From contig DAOOQQ010000001.1 of assembly GCA_035388825.1 (NCBI GenBank), positions 124,001-188,000 of the forward strand: 64,000 bases of DNA, read 5' to 3'. Source of the DNA: MWAR01 sp035388825 (GTDB lineage Bacteria; Muiribacteriota; Ozemobacteria; Ozemobacterales; Ozemobacteraceae). Under the pieces are notes generated by a model. It made no database searches. It was not told the DNA's origin and saw only the letters and a list, made by a program, of their open reading frames with translations. Both the position numbers and the translations under genes were made by a program. Below are positions 33,439 through 42,359 of the stretch, piece after piece. Numbering within the stretch: position 1 is the stretch's first letter; each line of letters opens with the position of its first letter.

Positions 33439-34197
33439 ATGGCAAAGCAATGGCATCAACTCGAAAAGCTCGATCACAAATCGCTGAAGAAGCTTCAGCT
33501 GGATCGGGAAAAGCAGGCTCAGCAACAAAAGCAGGAGGCAGATCGGAAGCGGATCGCCATCATCGTCGGCTCCGTTCTTCTCGCGGTCATCTGTGCCGTC
33601 GTCTTCCTGATGATCCTCCGGAACAGATCTGCCCAGAAGGCGTATCAGGAGGAACGGGAGAAGATGTACAAGGTGGCGGTCACCGACGTGAAGGGCTCGG
33701 TTCAGGGCCGCTCGATCGGCGACTGGGAAAAGGTCCCTCCGGGCTTCTCGTTCGACGACGAGTACACCTTCAAGGTCGAGAAGGATGGCGCGCTTGCCGT
33801 GAAGCTCCAGCTCGAAAACGTGGTGAAACTTGCCTCGATGTCGGAAATGACCGTCATGAAGGCGGCGCTGCACGAGACCGAAAACCGGGTTGTCCGCGAG
33901 TCGGTCGCGCTTTCCCGGGGTGAGCTGACGGTCGCGATTTCTCTCGACGGGCGTGATATTCTCGAGATCGAATCGGGCGGGATCGTGGCGAGAGGTGCCT
34001 CCGGCCTGTTCAAGGTGCTTTTCAACCAGACGAAGGGCTCCGGCGAAGTGGTCGTGAAGAACGGCCTCGTCGAAGTGTATAGCAAGAAAAATCCTTCGAA
34101 GCGCGTGAAGGTGTCGGGTTTCTACAAGGTCGTGTTCGATCTGAACCAGCTCGGCAACCCGACCCAGGCGAGCGTGATCCAATACGACTGGCGCTGA
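33439..34197 (+). CDS. membrane-anchored FecR-like protein
   Basis: 252 residues. A basic, glutamine-rich cytoplasmic N-terminus (~1-38, probably helical), one transmembrane helix at ~40-60 (IAIIVGSVLLAVICAVVFLMI), then a periplasmic beta-rich domain beginning VAVTDVKGSVQGRS and continuing with FDDEYTFKVEKDGALAVKL, the pattern of FecR-type domains. FecR proteins usually signal from the periplasm to an anti-sigma or cytoplasmic partner; no sigma factor is adjacent. It is 26 bp after the PilW-like gene and 10 bp before uvrA. Confidence 0.7.
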   Translation: MAKQWHQLEKLDHKSLKKLQLDREKQAQQQKQEADRKRIAIIVGSVLLAVICAVVFLMILRNRSAQKAYQEEREKMYKVAVTDVKGSVQGRSIGDWEKVPPGFSFDDEYTFKVEKDGALAVKLQLENVVKLASMSEMTVMKAALHETENRVVRESVALSRGELTVAISLDGRDILEIESGGIVARGASGLFKVLFNQTKGSGEVVVKNGLVEVYSKKNPSKRVKVSGFYKVVFDLNQLGNPTQASVIQYDWR

Positions 34198-34207
34198 CGC
34201 CCTTCCC

Positions 34208-37105
34208 ATGATCCGCATCGCCAAGGCCCGCGTCCACAACCTCAAGGATCTCTCGCTGTCGATCCCCCGCAACACCCTGACCGTCATCACCGGTGTTTCG
34301 GGCTCGGGAAAAAGCTCCCTGGCCTTCGACACCATCCATGCCGAGGGGCAGCGGCGGTTCATGGAGTCGCTGTCGAGCTATGCCCGCCAGTTCCTGCAGC
34401 AGATGGAAAAGCCCGACGTGGAGAGCATCGAGGGGCTTTCCCCGACGATCGCGATCCAGCAGAAGACCACGTCGCGGAACCCCCGCTCGACGGTCGGCAC
34501 GGTCACGGAGTTGTATGACTATTTCCGGCTGCTGTATGCCGCGATCGGCGAACCCCACTGTCCACAGTGCGGGGCGAAGGTCACCAGCACGACCCCGACG
34601 CAGATCGTCGACGCGCTGCTCGGCCGGCCGGCCGGAACCCGGCTGACGCTGCTCGCCCCCGTGGTGCGCGGCCGCAAGGGTGAGTATCAGAAAGTCTTCG
34701 AGGAGCTGCGCCGCGAGGGGTTTTCGCGGGTACGCATCGATGGAAAGCTTCAGCTGCTCGAAGACGAACTGCCGAAGATCGATCCCAAGAAGAGTCATAC
34801 GATAGAGGTTGCTATTGACAGAATCTCCCTGTCGGGCGGGAGGGAGGAAGCTTCGCGCCTGAACGATGCCGTCGAGCTCTCCTTCAAGATGGCGGACGGG
34901 CAACTGATCGTCGTTCTCGAAACGCCGGGCGGCAATGAGGCACAGGAAGTGCCGTTCAGCGAGAAACTCCGGTGCGGACGGTGCGAGGTCAGCCTGCCCG
35001 AGATCAACCCTCGCCTCTTCTCGTTCAACGCGCCGTATGGGGCCTGCCCCCAGTGTTCCGGCCTCGGATTCCAGCTCGTCATCGACCCCGATCTGATCTT
35101 CCCCGACCGATCGCTGGCACTCGCAGATGGCGGCATCAGCTCGATGAACTCGGGGCAGGAGACGATTCTCGGCCAGTGGCTCGTCAGTCTGTCACGGCAT
35201 TACGGCTTTTCCCTGCAGACCCCGATCGAAAAGCTGCCCAAAAAGGTCGTCGACATCCTTCTCGAGGGTTCCGGCACCGAGGAGATCGAGGTGTTCTACG
35301 AGGGGCGGCGGATGTCCGCGACGTTCAAGAGGCCGTTCGAAGGCATCATCCACATGATCGACCGGCGGTACAAGGAGTCGGCGTCCGACGAAATGCGCAC
35401 CTGGTACGAGAAGTTCATGCGCGAGCTGCCCTGCCCGTCCTGTGCCGGAAAGCGGCTGTCGCCGGCGGCCCTGGCCGTCACGGTCGAGGATCTCAGCATT
35501 CACGGCCTCGCCCAGCTCTCGGTCGGTCATCTCGTCAGCTTTTTCGACCGTCTCCATCTCGACGAGCGCCAGGCGTTCATCTGCAAGAAAGTGCTCGAGC
35601 AGATCCGCAGCCGGATCCGCTTCCTGAATAATGTCGGTCTCGATTACCTGACCCTGGCGCGCGCGGCCCACACCCTATCGGGGGGCGAGGCCCAGCGGAT
35701 CCGGCTGGCCACGCAGATCGGCTCGGCCCTGGTCGGCATCACCTATGTGCTCGACGAGCCCAGCATCGGGCTTCATCCCCGCGACAACCGGCGGCTGATC
35801 GACACCCTCAAGAATCTTCGCGATCTGGGCAATACCGTGCTCGTCGTCGAGCATGACCACGAAATCATGCTCGAGGCCGACCATCTGATCGACCTCGGAC
35901 CGGGAGCCGGCAGCGACGGGGGGCGGCTGGTCGCGAAGGGCGTTCCAGCGGCCGTCGCGGCGAACGCCGAAAGCCTGACGGGCCGGTATCTGGCGGGCAT
36001 CGAGGTCATCGACGTTCCGGCGCGACGCCGCCAGGGAAGCGGTGACACGCTGACGCTGCGCGGCGCGAGGCACAACAACCTCAAGGATATCGACGTCGCG
36101 TTCCCGCTCGGGAAGCTCATCGCGATCACCGGCGTCTCGGGTTCGGGCAAATCCAGTCTCGTCGCGGACACCCTCTTCCCGCTGCTGTCGAACCGGCTCA
36201 TGAAAAGCCGGCTCGATATCGGCGGCCACGCGGGCATCGACGGCCTCGAATATATAAATAAAGTAGTCAATATTGATCAGGATCCGATCGGCCGAAGCCC
36301 GCGCTCGAATCCCTCGACGTATACCGGCCTCTTCTCGCCGATCCGGACGCTATTTTCCCAGACGCTCGAAGCCCGCTCGCGCGGCTACACCCCGGGGCGG
36401 TTCAGCTTCAACGTCAAAGGCGGCCGGTGCGAGGTGTGCGAGGGGACGGGCCAGATCCAGATCGAGATGCACTTTCTGCCCGACGTGTTCGTCACCTGCG
36501 ATGCCTGCAAGGGACTGCGGTTCAACGACGAGACGCTGAAGGTGCATTTCAAGGGGAAGAACATCGCCGAGGTGCTGGCCATGACCGTGACCGATGCGCT
36601 CGCCTTCTTCGAGGCGCATTACGTGCTCCGCCGGAAGCTCGAGACCCTGCGGGATGTCGGCCTGGGCTACATCACCCTCGGCCAGGCCAGCACAACCCTC
36701 TCCGGCGGCGAAGCCCAGCGCATCAAGCTGGCGACGGAACTTTCCCGGATGGCCACCGGCCAGACCTTCTACATTCTCGACGAGCCGACCACCGGCCTGC
36801 ATTTCCAGGATGTCCGGTGCCTTCTCGGCGTGCTCGAGCGACTCGTCGAGAAAGGGAACACCGTCGTCGTCGTCGAGCACAACCTGGACGTGATCAAGGT
36901 CGCAGACTGGGTGATCGATCTCGGCCCGGAGGGCGGTGACGCGGGCGGCCGGATCATCGCGGCCGGAACGCCCGAGCAGGTCGCGAAAAACCCCGATTCC
37001 ATGACCGGCCGCTTCCTGGCCGACGCGCTGAAGGGCACGTCGGTTCCGGCCGGAAAACCGAAACCTACGGCACCCAGGAAGTCTTCTCGAGCGCGTTCCC
37101 GATGA
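34208..37105 (+). CDS. uvrA: excinuclease ABC subunit A
   Basis: 965 residues, slightly longer than usual through a basic C-terminal tail. It is the damage-recognition ATPase of nucleotide excision repair, acting with UvrB. Two ABC modules: Walker A GVSGSGKSSLAF near the start and GVSGSGKSSLVAD in the second half; signatures LSGGEAQRIRLATQIGS and LSGGEAQRIKLATELSR. The insertion zinc module (CGRCE ... CPQCSG) and the C-terminal zinc finger (CEVCEGTGQIQ ... CDACKG) are both present. No ribosome site precedes ATG 34208, so translation probably follows from the FecR-like gene 10 bp upstream. Two AT-rich codon patches (34795-34825, 36246-36280). Confidence 0.97.
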   Translation: MIRIAKARVHNLKDLSLSIPRNTLTVITGVSGSGKSSLAFDTIHAEGQRRFMESLSSYARQFLQQMEKPDVESIEGLSPTIAIQQKTTSRNPRSTVGTVTELYDYFRLLYAAIGEPHCPQCGAKVTSTTPTQIVDALLGRPAGTRLTLLAPVVRGRKGEYQKVFEELRREGFSRVRIDGKLQLLEDELPKIDPKKSHTIEVAIDRISLSGGREEASRLNDAVELSFKMADGQLIVVLETPGGNEAQEVPFSEKLRCGRCEVSLPEINPRLFSFNAPYGACPQCSGLGFQLVIDPDLIFPDRSLALADGGISSMNSGQETILGQWLVSLSRHYGFSLQTPIEKLPKKVVDILLEGSGTEEIEVFYEGRRMSATFKRPFEGIIHMIDRRYKESASDEMRTWYEKFMRELPCPSCAGKRLSPAALAVTVEDLSIHGLAQLSVGHLVSFFDRLHLDERQAFICKKVLEQIRSRIRFLNNVGLDYLTLARAAHTLSGGEAQRIRLATQIGSALVGITYVLDEPSIGLHPRDNRRLIDTLKNLRDLGNTVLVVEHDHEIMLEADHLIDLGPGAGSDGGRLVAKGVPAAVAANAESLTGRYLAGIEVIDVPARRRQGSGDTLTLRGARHNNLKDIDVAFPLGKLIAITGVSGSGKSSLVADTLFPLLSNRLMKSRLDIGGHAGIDGLEYINKVVNIDQDPIGRSPRSNPSTYTGLFSPIRTLFSQTLEARSRGYTPGRFSFNVKGGRCEVCEGTGQIQIEMHFLPDVFVTCDACKGLRFNDETLKVHFKGKNIAEVLAMTVTDALAFFEAHYVLRRKLETLRDVGLGYITLGQASTTLSGGEAQRIKLATELSRMATGQTFYILDEPTTGLHFQDVRCLLGVLERLVEKGNTVVVVEHNLDVIKVADWVIDLGPEGGDAGGRIIAAGTPEQVAKNPDSMTGRFLADALKGTSVPAGKPKPTAPRKSSRARSR

Positions 37106-37145
37106 GGTGAAGCGCGTCGCCCTTCGTGCAGGAAGAGAGCACACG

Positions 37146-37163
37146 CGGCGGATCGTTCCGCCG
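37146..37163 (+). other. small hairpin between uvrA and the GT87 gene
   Basis: A 7-bp inverted repeat, CGGCGGA at 37146-37152 with TCCGCCG at 37157-37163 around a 4-base loop, just upstream of the AGGAGG of the next gene. No T-run, so termination is doubtful. Confidence 0.35.
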
Positions 37164-37189
37164 AAAGATGATAGGAGGATCTGACCGCC

Positions 37190-38470
37190 ATGTGGTTTCT
37201 CGAGGATGAACCCACGACAGCTGATGTGCCGATTCAACGCAGAATTCTGAGGGTTCTTGGCCGCGTTTCGCTCGTCTGCCTCGTCTCCTGCTTTGTTGCG
37301 CTCACGTATTTTTTCTACCTGTACTCCTGGTATGCGCTGACCCGCATGAATGACTTCGGGAATTTTCTTCAGACTGCGCGATTGATACGAGCTGGAATTC
37401 ACGATCCCTATGCTCCAGGGGTTCACACATTAGTAAGTTTGAGCGATATCCATCTACATCTCCTCAATATGAACCCCCCCCAGTTTCACATGTTTTTGTA
37501 TCCGCTGTTGGGATGTTCGAATGAGCTAGCGGCTGGGATATGGCTTTTGCTTCAATTGCTTGCATGCGGCGTCGGACTCTTTGTCATCTTTCGAACATTG
37601 GGGCTGGCTTCGTTGAGGATCCGCACGCGCATCGGACTTTTGTTCCTTCTCATGCTTTCTGCTCCGACACTTGCAATTCTCATCACGGGGCAGTTTGCAT
37701 TCATTTTATTCTTGCTGGTTACTCTTGCTTGGCGGAATTTCCTTGTTGGGCGATGGATTCGAGGCGCTACATATCTTGGGTTGGGACTTGGAGTAAAATT
37801 GTATTTTCTCATCTTTGTGCCATGGCTCTTGTTCAGGCGCAAATGGATTGCTGCCACCTCCATGATCGGGGTGGCTGCTTTGTTGTTTGGTTTGAGCTAC
37901 GCCCTTCAAGGTTCAGCACCCATGTCGAGCTGGTTTGGAGCCATGAATGGCATCCATTGGTTATGGCTTCCGATGAATGCAAGCTTACTTGGTTTTCTTG
38001 ACAGAGTTTTTACCTCTCATCCTCTTTATTATGCACCACTTGTTGATGGTCATAGCTTCCTGGGGCCTTTGCGAATTTGTCTAGTGTTGATCTTGGGTAT
38101 TGTGGTTGGTATGACGCTTTATTTTCGGCGCAAGGATATCAATTATGAGTTGGCATTACTGCTTGTGTCGGCGCAATTGCTCCAACCACTTGGAAATGTT
38201 TACTATGTTTGGCTCATTGCCGCACCAATCGTCCCAATTGTTCGGGAATGGCGTACGAAATTGCAAATGAAAGATGCTCCAATAGGTTTAAAACTTCTTT
38301 TGGGAATATCTCTGGCCGGATTTATTACGCCTTTGAATTTTTTTAATCTCTTTCCCATACATCCTTTTTTTACTATGACGACAGGATCTGTATATTTTTG
38401 GGCGCTATTGACTCTGTGGCTAGCGTTGCTTTTCTACCCACCAGAAAGACTTGTCCCAATTCAGAGGTAA
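37190..38470 (+). CDS. GT87/DUF2029-like polytopic membrane glycosyltransferase
   Basis: 426 residues with about nine to ten hydrophobic segments. The region after the first helix (MNDFGNFLQTARLIRAGIHDPY) matches the DUF2029/GT87 mannosyltransferase family, where a D-F-x-V/F-Y-type motif in the first extracytoplasmic loop carries the catalytic Asp; the polyprenol-linked sugar would be transferred on the periplasmic side. Codon use becomes strikingly AT-rich from about 37380 to the end, unlike the flanking genes. AGGAGG about eleven bases before ATG 37190. The following gene is a second member of the same broad family. Confidence 0.75.
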   Translation: MWFLEDEPTTADVPIQRRILRVLGRVSLVCLVSCFVALTYFFYLYSWYALTRMNDFGNFLQTARLIRAGIHDPYAPGVHTLVSLSDIHLHLLNMNPPQFHMFLYPLLGCSNELAAGIWLLLQLLACGVGLFVIFRTLGLASLRIRTRIGLLFLLMLSAPTLAILITGQFAFILFLLVTLAWRNFLVGRWIRGATYLGLGLGVKLYFLIFVPWLLFRRKWIAATSMIGVAALLFGLSYALQGSAPMSSWFGAMNGIHWLWLPMNASLLGFLDRVFTSHPLYYAPLVDGHSFLGPLRICLVLILGIVVGMTLYFRRKDINYELALLLVSAQLLQPLGNVYYVWLIAAPIVPIVREWRTKLQMKDAPIGLKLLLGISLAGFITPLNFFNLFPIHPFFTMTTGSVYFWALLTLWLALLFYPPERLVPIQR

Positions 38471-38540
38471 AATGTTTTGAAATCGCCATTCTTGATGGCC
38501 ATGAGCAGACTTGACTTCATCTGCTTGGCGGCTCTTACAT
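37380..38540. other. AT-rich compositional island
   Basis: From about 37380 to 38540 the DNA is visibly AT-rich (many TTT, ATT, AAT codons), while both flanks are strongly GC-rich. The borders do not coincide with gene ends: the first ~60 codons of the GT87 gene and most of the second gene are of host-like composition. No IS or attachment site is visible. Confidence 0.7.
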
Positions 38541-39634
38541 TGGCTGTTGCGATCGGATCGCAGGTCGGGCTGTTCCAATGGGATACCGAGGCCTATCATG
38601 CGGCAGGAAGGGCCTGGAGACAGGGGGGGGATCCCTACGACGTCCTGCTCCTGACGAAGACGATGGGGAAGCCGCCGCTGCCGTTCGTCTATCCGCCGCC
38701 GCTGCTGCCGCTGGCGGGCCTCATGTCCCTGCTTCCTCTGCCGGTATTTCACCTGGTATTTCTGCTGGCCAAGCTGGGGGCGCTGTATCTCCTGTTCCGG
38801 TGCTGGAACCGGGTCGCCGGGCCGGGGAACGGGGTTTCCGTGGCTTTTGCCCTGCTCGCGTTTCACGGGGCGCTCGTGCTCGATCTCGGTTCGGGGAATG
38901 TTGCGGTGTTCGAGAGCCTGCTTCTCTGGCTGGCGCTCGAGGCCTGGATCGATCGCCGCACCGGCGTGTTTGCGGCGGTCACCCTGATGGCGGCCCAGAT
39001 CAAGCTGCTTCCCGGGGCGTTTCTGGCGCTTGGGGGATGGGAGCCGCCGGAGCGCCGCCGTTCGGTTCTTGCCGCCCTTGCCGTCGCCGTGCTGCTCCTG
39101 GGCGCGGCGTATGCGGGGGCTCCGGACAGGTGGAGCCGTTTCACGGCTCTCGCTTCGTCGATCGACGAGCGTGGTGCCCAGAATCCCTGCATGGCGGCTC
39201 TCTGGCGGGATCTCACGGGAACCGGCATCGGAAGCGTCGGAAGCGGGGCCGGCGTGGTGCCGCATGCCCTGATGTCCCTGGCCATTCTTGTCATCACCTG
39301 GCGGAAGCTCGGCGCACAGGAGCTCGAGCGGCGTGACGGCCGTCGACGGGCGGTGTTCCTGGCGGTTCTGGCCTATGCCCTGGTGGCACCCCGATTCAAG
39401 GGCTACTCGTACCTGTTGCTGGTTCCGGCCGCCTCGGCGGCGCTGAAGGGATGGAAAAAATATGATAGTCTATATTATATATTCCTCTGCTTCGGTCTGG
39501 TGCCGTTTCTGCCGTCTTCCGTGAAGCTTCCGGCCGGGATCGGGTACCTTCCGGCTATCTGGGCCTTCGCGTTCTGGGTGATCCTCCTGAGAACCCCTCC
39601 GGAGGACGGACCGGGCACGGAGAGGCAGGGCTGA
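38495..39634 (+). CDS. second GT87/DUF2029-like membrane glycosyltransferase
   Basis: About 379 residues with eight to ten hydrophobic segments. After the first helix it reads QWDTEAYHAAGRAWRQGGDPYD, the DUF2029/GT87 loop pattern (Asp, then Tyr, then GxDPY), followed by PFVYPPPLLPLAGLM, also typical. A G8 run at 38623-38630 lies in codons 43-46 and could slip. The start is uncertain: ATG 38495 or 38501, or TTG 38477 only 6 bp after the previous stop; none has a strong ribosome site. It probably acts with the preceding gene on the same glycan. Confidence 0.7.
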   Translation: MAMSRLDFICLAALTLAVAIGSQVGLFQWDTEAYHAAGRAWRQGGDPYDVLLLTKTMGKPPLPFVYPPPLLPLAGLMSLLPLPVFHLVFLLAKLGALYLLFRCWNRVAGPGNGVSVAFALLAFHGALVLDLGSGNVAVFESLLLWLALEAWIDRRTGVFAAVTLMAAQIKLLPGAFLALGGWEPPERRRSVLAALAVAVLLLGAAYAGAPDRWSRFTALASSIDERGAQNPCMAALWRDLTGTGIGSVGSGAGVVPHALMSLAILVITWRKLGAQELERRDGRRRAVFLAVLAYALVAPRFKGYSYLLLVPAASAALKGWKKYDSLYYIFLCFGLVPFLPSSVKLPAGIGYLPAIWAFAFWVILLRTPPEDGPGTERQG

Positions 39635-39768
39635 CGGGGAGCGCCCGGAATAGGGAGGTTTGAAGGAGGGGCGCGTTCTCCCTGGGGATCGTTGGGGCAT
39701 CATCCCGGCAGCCGTCGGGGGTGTGTTATTCTGGATCCATCGGACAGACTTGGGGACGGGGGAAGAAG

Positions 39769-41181
39769 ATGGCGCGCAAGAACGGCGTGACGTATGCCTG
39801 CCAGACGTGCGGGCAGAGCTTCAGCAAGTGGCAGGGCCAGTGCAGCGCGTGCGGGGAGTGGAACACCATCGTCGCCGAGGCGGCCGGCCCGGCCGGCCGG
39901 CCGGGCATGCACGACTTCAAGAGCGGGGCTGCCAATCTGGCTCTCTGCCAGGCGCTCGACGACGTGAAGGCCGAGAGCGCCGCCCGCTTCCCCACCGGCT
40001 TCGACACGTTCGACGAACTCATCGGCGGCGGGCTCGTTCCCGGAGGCATCACCCTGATCGGCGGCGAGCCGGGGGTCGGCAAATCGACGTTCATGCTCCA
40101 GCTCGCCTCCCGTCTCGCGGTAAAAATAAAGCCAATATTATATATTTCGGGGGAGGAGTCGTCGACACAGATCAAGCTGCGTGCCGACCGCCTCAACATC
40201 GGAAACGGCAAGGACATCTTCCTCGTCTCGGAGCAGAACCTCGACGCCGCGCTTGGCGCCGTGATGACCTACCAGCCGAAACTGCTCGTGATCGACTCGA
40301 TCCAGACCGTGTTCACGCCCCAGCTCGAGGCGACCCCCGGCGCCGTCGCCCAGGTGCGCGAGTGCGCGGCGATCCTCACGAAATTCGGGAAAGACCGGGG
40401 TTTGCCCGTCATGATCATCGGCCATGTCACGAAAGAGGGGGCGATCGCGGGGCCAAAAGTGCTCGAGCACATCGTCGACACGGTGCTGTATTTTGAAGGC
40501 GAGATCAACTCGAACTTCCGTATCCTGCGCGTGTTCAAGAACCGGTTCGGGGCTACCGGCGAGGTCTCTGTGTTTCAGATGAGGGCGAGCGGCCTGATGC
40601 CGGTGATCAATCCCTCCGACCTGTTCGTGAGCCGGCATCGCACCGCCGCGCCTGGCGTCGTCGTGGTGCCTCTCCTCGAAGGCTCGCGCTGCATCCTCGC
40701 CGAGCTGCAGGCCCTCGTGACGCACTCGTTCCTGTCGATGCCGCGCCGCGTCGTTTCGGGGCTCGACTCGAACCGGATCCACCTCGTGCTGGCCGTGCTC
40801 GAAAAGCATGGCGGGCTCAAGTTCTACAACCGGGATGTGTTCGCGAACGTCGCCGGAGGCTTGCGGATGAACGAACCGGGCGGCGATCTGGGACTGGCCA
40901 TGGCGATGATCGGCAGCGCCTGGGACCGGCCGGTTCCGCACGATCTGCTGATGGCCGGCGAACTCACCCTTTCGGGCGATATCCGCCCGGTCGCCGGTAT
41001 CGAGCGCCGGCTGGCCGAGGGCCGCCGGTTCGGCTTCACCCGCTTCCTCGTCTCCGCCGCGGGAGAGCCCCCGAAAGGGAACGACGTCGTCCGCGTCCAG
41101 AACATCGCCGACGCGATCCGCCACGTCTTCCCCGGCGGACGCCCCCCGGCCTCTGAAGCCCGTCAGCCGTCTGGGGAGTGA
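39769..41181 (+). CDS. radA: DNA repair protein RadA (Sms)
   Basis: 470 residues. N-terminal C4 zinc motif (CQTCGQSFSKWQGQCSAC), a RecA-like ATPase with Walker A GGEPGVGKST, the RadA-specific KNRFG motif (FKNRFGATGE), and a C-terminal Lon-protease-like domain without the protease Ser-Lys dyad. RadA promotes branch migration in recombination. ATG 39769 directly follows GGGGGAAGAAG; the frame upstream to 39721 lies outside. An AT-rich codon patch encodes KIKPILYIS (40120-40150) right after Walker A. Confidence 0.96.
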   Translation: MARKNGVTYACQTCGQSFSKWQGQCSACGEWNTIVAEAAGPAGRPGMHDFKSGAANLALCQALDDVKAESAARFPTGFDTFDELIGGGLVPGGITLIGGEPGVGKSTFMLQLASRLAVKIKPILYISGEESSTQIKLRADRLNIGNGKDIFLVSEQNLDAALGAVMTYQPKLLVIDSIQTVFTPQLEATPGAVAQVRECAAILTKFGKDRGLPVMIIGHVTKEGAIAGPKVLEHIVDTVLYFEGEINSNFRILRVFKNRFGATGEVSVFQMRASGLMPVINPSDLFVSRHRTAAPGVVVVPLLEGSRCILAELQALVTHSFLSMPRRVVSGLDSNRIHLVLAVLEKHGGLKFYNRDVFANVAGGLRMNEPGGDLGLAMAMIGSAWDRPVPHDLLMAGELTLSGDIRPVAGIERRLAEGRRFGFTRFLVSAAGEPPKGNDVVRVQNIADAIRHVFPGGRPPASEARQPSGE

Positions 41182-41192
41182 CCCCGGGGCGT

Positions 41193-41221
41193 TTGCTTCC
41201 GGGGCTGCTTCGTGATATGCT
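41193..41221 (+). promoter_or_regulatory. sigma-70-type promoter of the YacL-like gene
   Basis: TTGCTT at 41193-41198, a 17-bp spacer and TATGCT at 41216-41221, ending 21 bp before the ATG. It suggests a very short leader and an independent start for the YacL-CBS-gltX-leuS run. Confidence 0.7.
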
Positions 41222-41242
41222 TTGCAGCCTTCGGAGCGAGCT

Positions 41243-42319
41243 ATGATCTTCCAACTGCTGCGATTTCTCCTCGTCATCACCGGAACCGTCGCCGGCGTCG
41301 CGCTGGCGTACGGTGTCACGTCGCAGTACGAAAACTTCCTCGACACCGACTACCCGGAAATCAAGCTCGCCGCGCTGCTCGGCTGCATCGGCTACCTGCT
41401 CTCCTCGATGGCGGGCCGCGAGCTCCAGGAGTGGATCGAGCAGCGCATCGAAAACAACAACAGCTATGACCTGGCCTGGGGCGCCCTCGGCCTGCTGATG
41501 GGCCTCGTCGCAGCGAACCTGCTGTTCATCCCGGTATATTTCATCATGTACCGCGGGTTCGTGAACATCCGGTTTGACAACAAATACTACGACTCCCTTG
41601 TCGCCCTGCTGTATCTTTCTATTCCGCTTGGCATAAATCTTTTGTTCGCCTATCTTGGCGTGCGTATCATCGGGCGGTACCGCTCGATCGAGAGCCGCAG
41701 CCGGTCGAGCAATCTCTCCGTCGCCCCGAAGCTGGTCGACACGAGCGCGATCATCGACGGCCGGTTCGTCGAGCTGTTCCGGCTGGGCTTCATCGAAGGC
41801 CAGCTGCTGATTCCCCGGTTCGTCGTGAACGAGATGCAGTTCCTCGCCGATGCGGCGGATCCGACCCGGCGTGACAAGGGGCGGAAAGCCCTGAACCTGC
41901 TCAACAAGCTCCGCAAGGAGTTTCCCGACCAGGTCCTGATCACCGAGAAGGACTTCCCGGAGGTGCAGGAGGTCGACGGCAAGCTGATCGAGTATGCGAA
42001 GGCCGACGGCGCCGGTCTGATCACGCTGGATTACAATCTCAAGCGGGTGGCGGAGATCCACCAGATCCGCGTGCTGAATCTCAACGAACTGATGAACGCG
42101 CTCAAGCCGATTTTCATGAGCGGCGAGCAGATCGAGGTGCAGATCCTCAAGCCGGGGAAGGAGCCCGCCCAAGGGGTTGGCTACCTGTCGGACGGCACGA
42201 TGGTCGTCGTCGAGGACGGCGGCGGCTCGATCGGCGAGAGACGGATGACGACCGTGACCAACATCCTGCAGACCGCTTCCGGCCGGATGATCTTCACGCG
42301 CATCAAAACGAAAAAATAA
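41243..42319 (+). CDS. PIN/TRAM-domain membrane protein (YacL-like)
   Basis: 358 residues. Four transmembrane helices (~3-22, 38-58, 78-100, 118-142) are followed by a PIN nuclease-fold domain (~160-285; VDTSAIIDGRFVELF, with the later acidic ITLDYNLKRVAEI) and a TRAM RNA-binding domain at the C-terminus (EQIEVQILKPGKEPAQGVGY). YacL-type proteins are widespread; proposed roles involve RNA processing at the membrane, unproven. GGAG about seven bases before ATG 41243. Confidence 0.9.
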   Translation: MIFQLLRFLLVITGTVAGVALAYGVTSQYENFLDTDYPEIKLAALLGCIGYLLSSMAGRELQEWIEQRIENNNSYDLAWGALGLLMGLVAANLLFIPVYFIMYRGFVNIRFDNKYYDSLVALLYLSIPLGINLLFAYLGVRIIGRYRSIESRSRSSNLSVAPKLVDTSAIIDGRFVELFRLGFIEGQLLIPRFVVNEMQFLADAADPTRRDKGRKALNLLNKLRKEFPDQVLITEKDFPEVQEVDGKLIEYAKADGAGLITLDYNLKRVAEIHQIRVLNLNELMNALKPIFMSGEQIEVQILKPGKEPAQGVGYLSDGTMVVVEDGGGSIGERRMTTVTNILQTASGRMIFTRIKTKK

Positions 42320-42326
42320 TACGTAA

Positions 42327-42345
42327 CGGCAGACAGGGTCTGCCG
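42327..42345 (+). other. perfect hairpin abutting the ribosome site of the CBS-HutP-like gene
   Basis: CGGCAGAC (42327-42334), loop AGG, GTCTGCCG (42338-42345), running straight into GGGGGAGGA and 14 bases from the ATG. There is no T-run, so it is better seen as a possible leader regulatory element than as a terminator. Confidence 0.55.
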
Positions 42346-42359
42346 GGGGAGGACAGACA

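Noticed and set aside
37146..37163. Intrinsic terminator after uvrA
   Set aside because: The stem is only 7 bp and no T-run follows; kept as a hairpin only.
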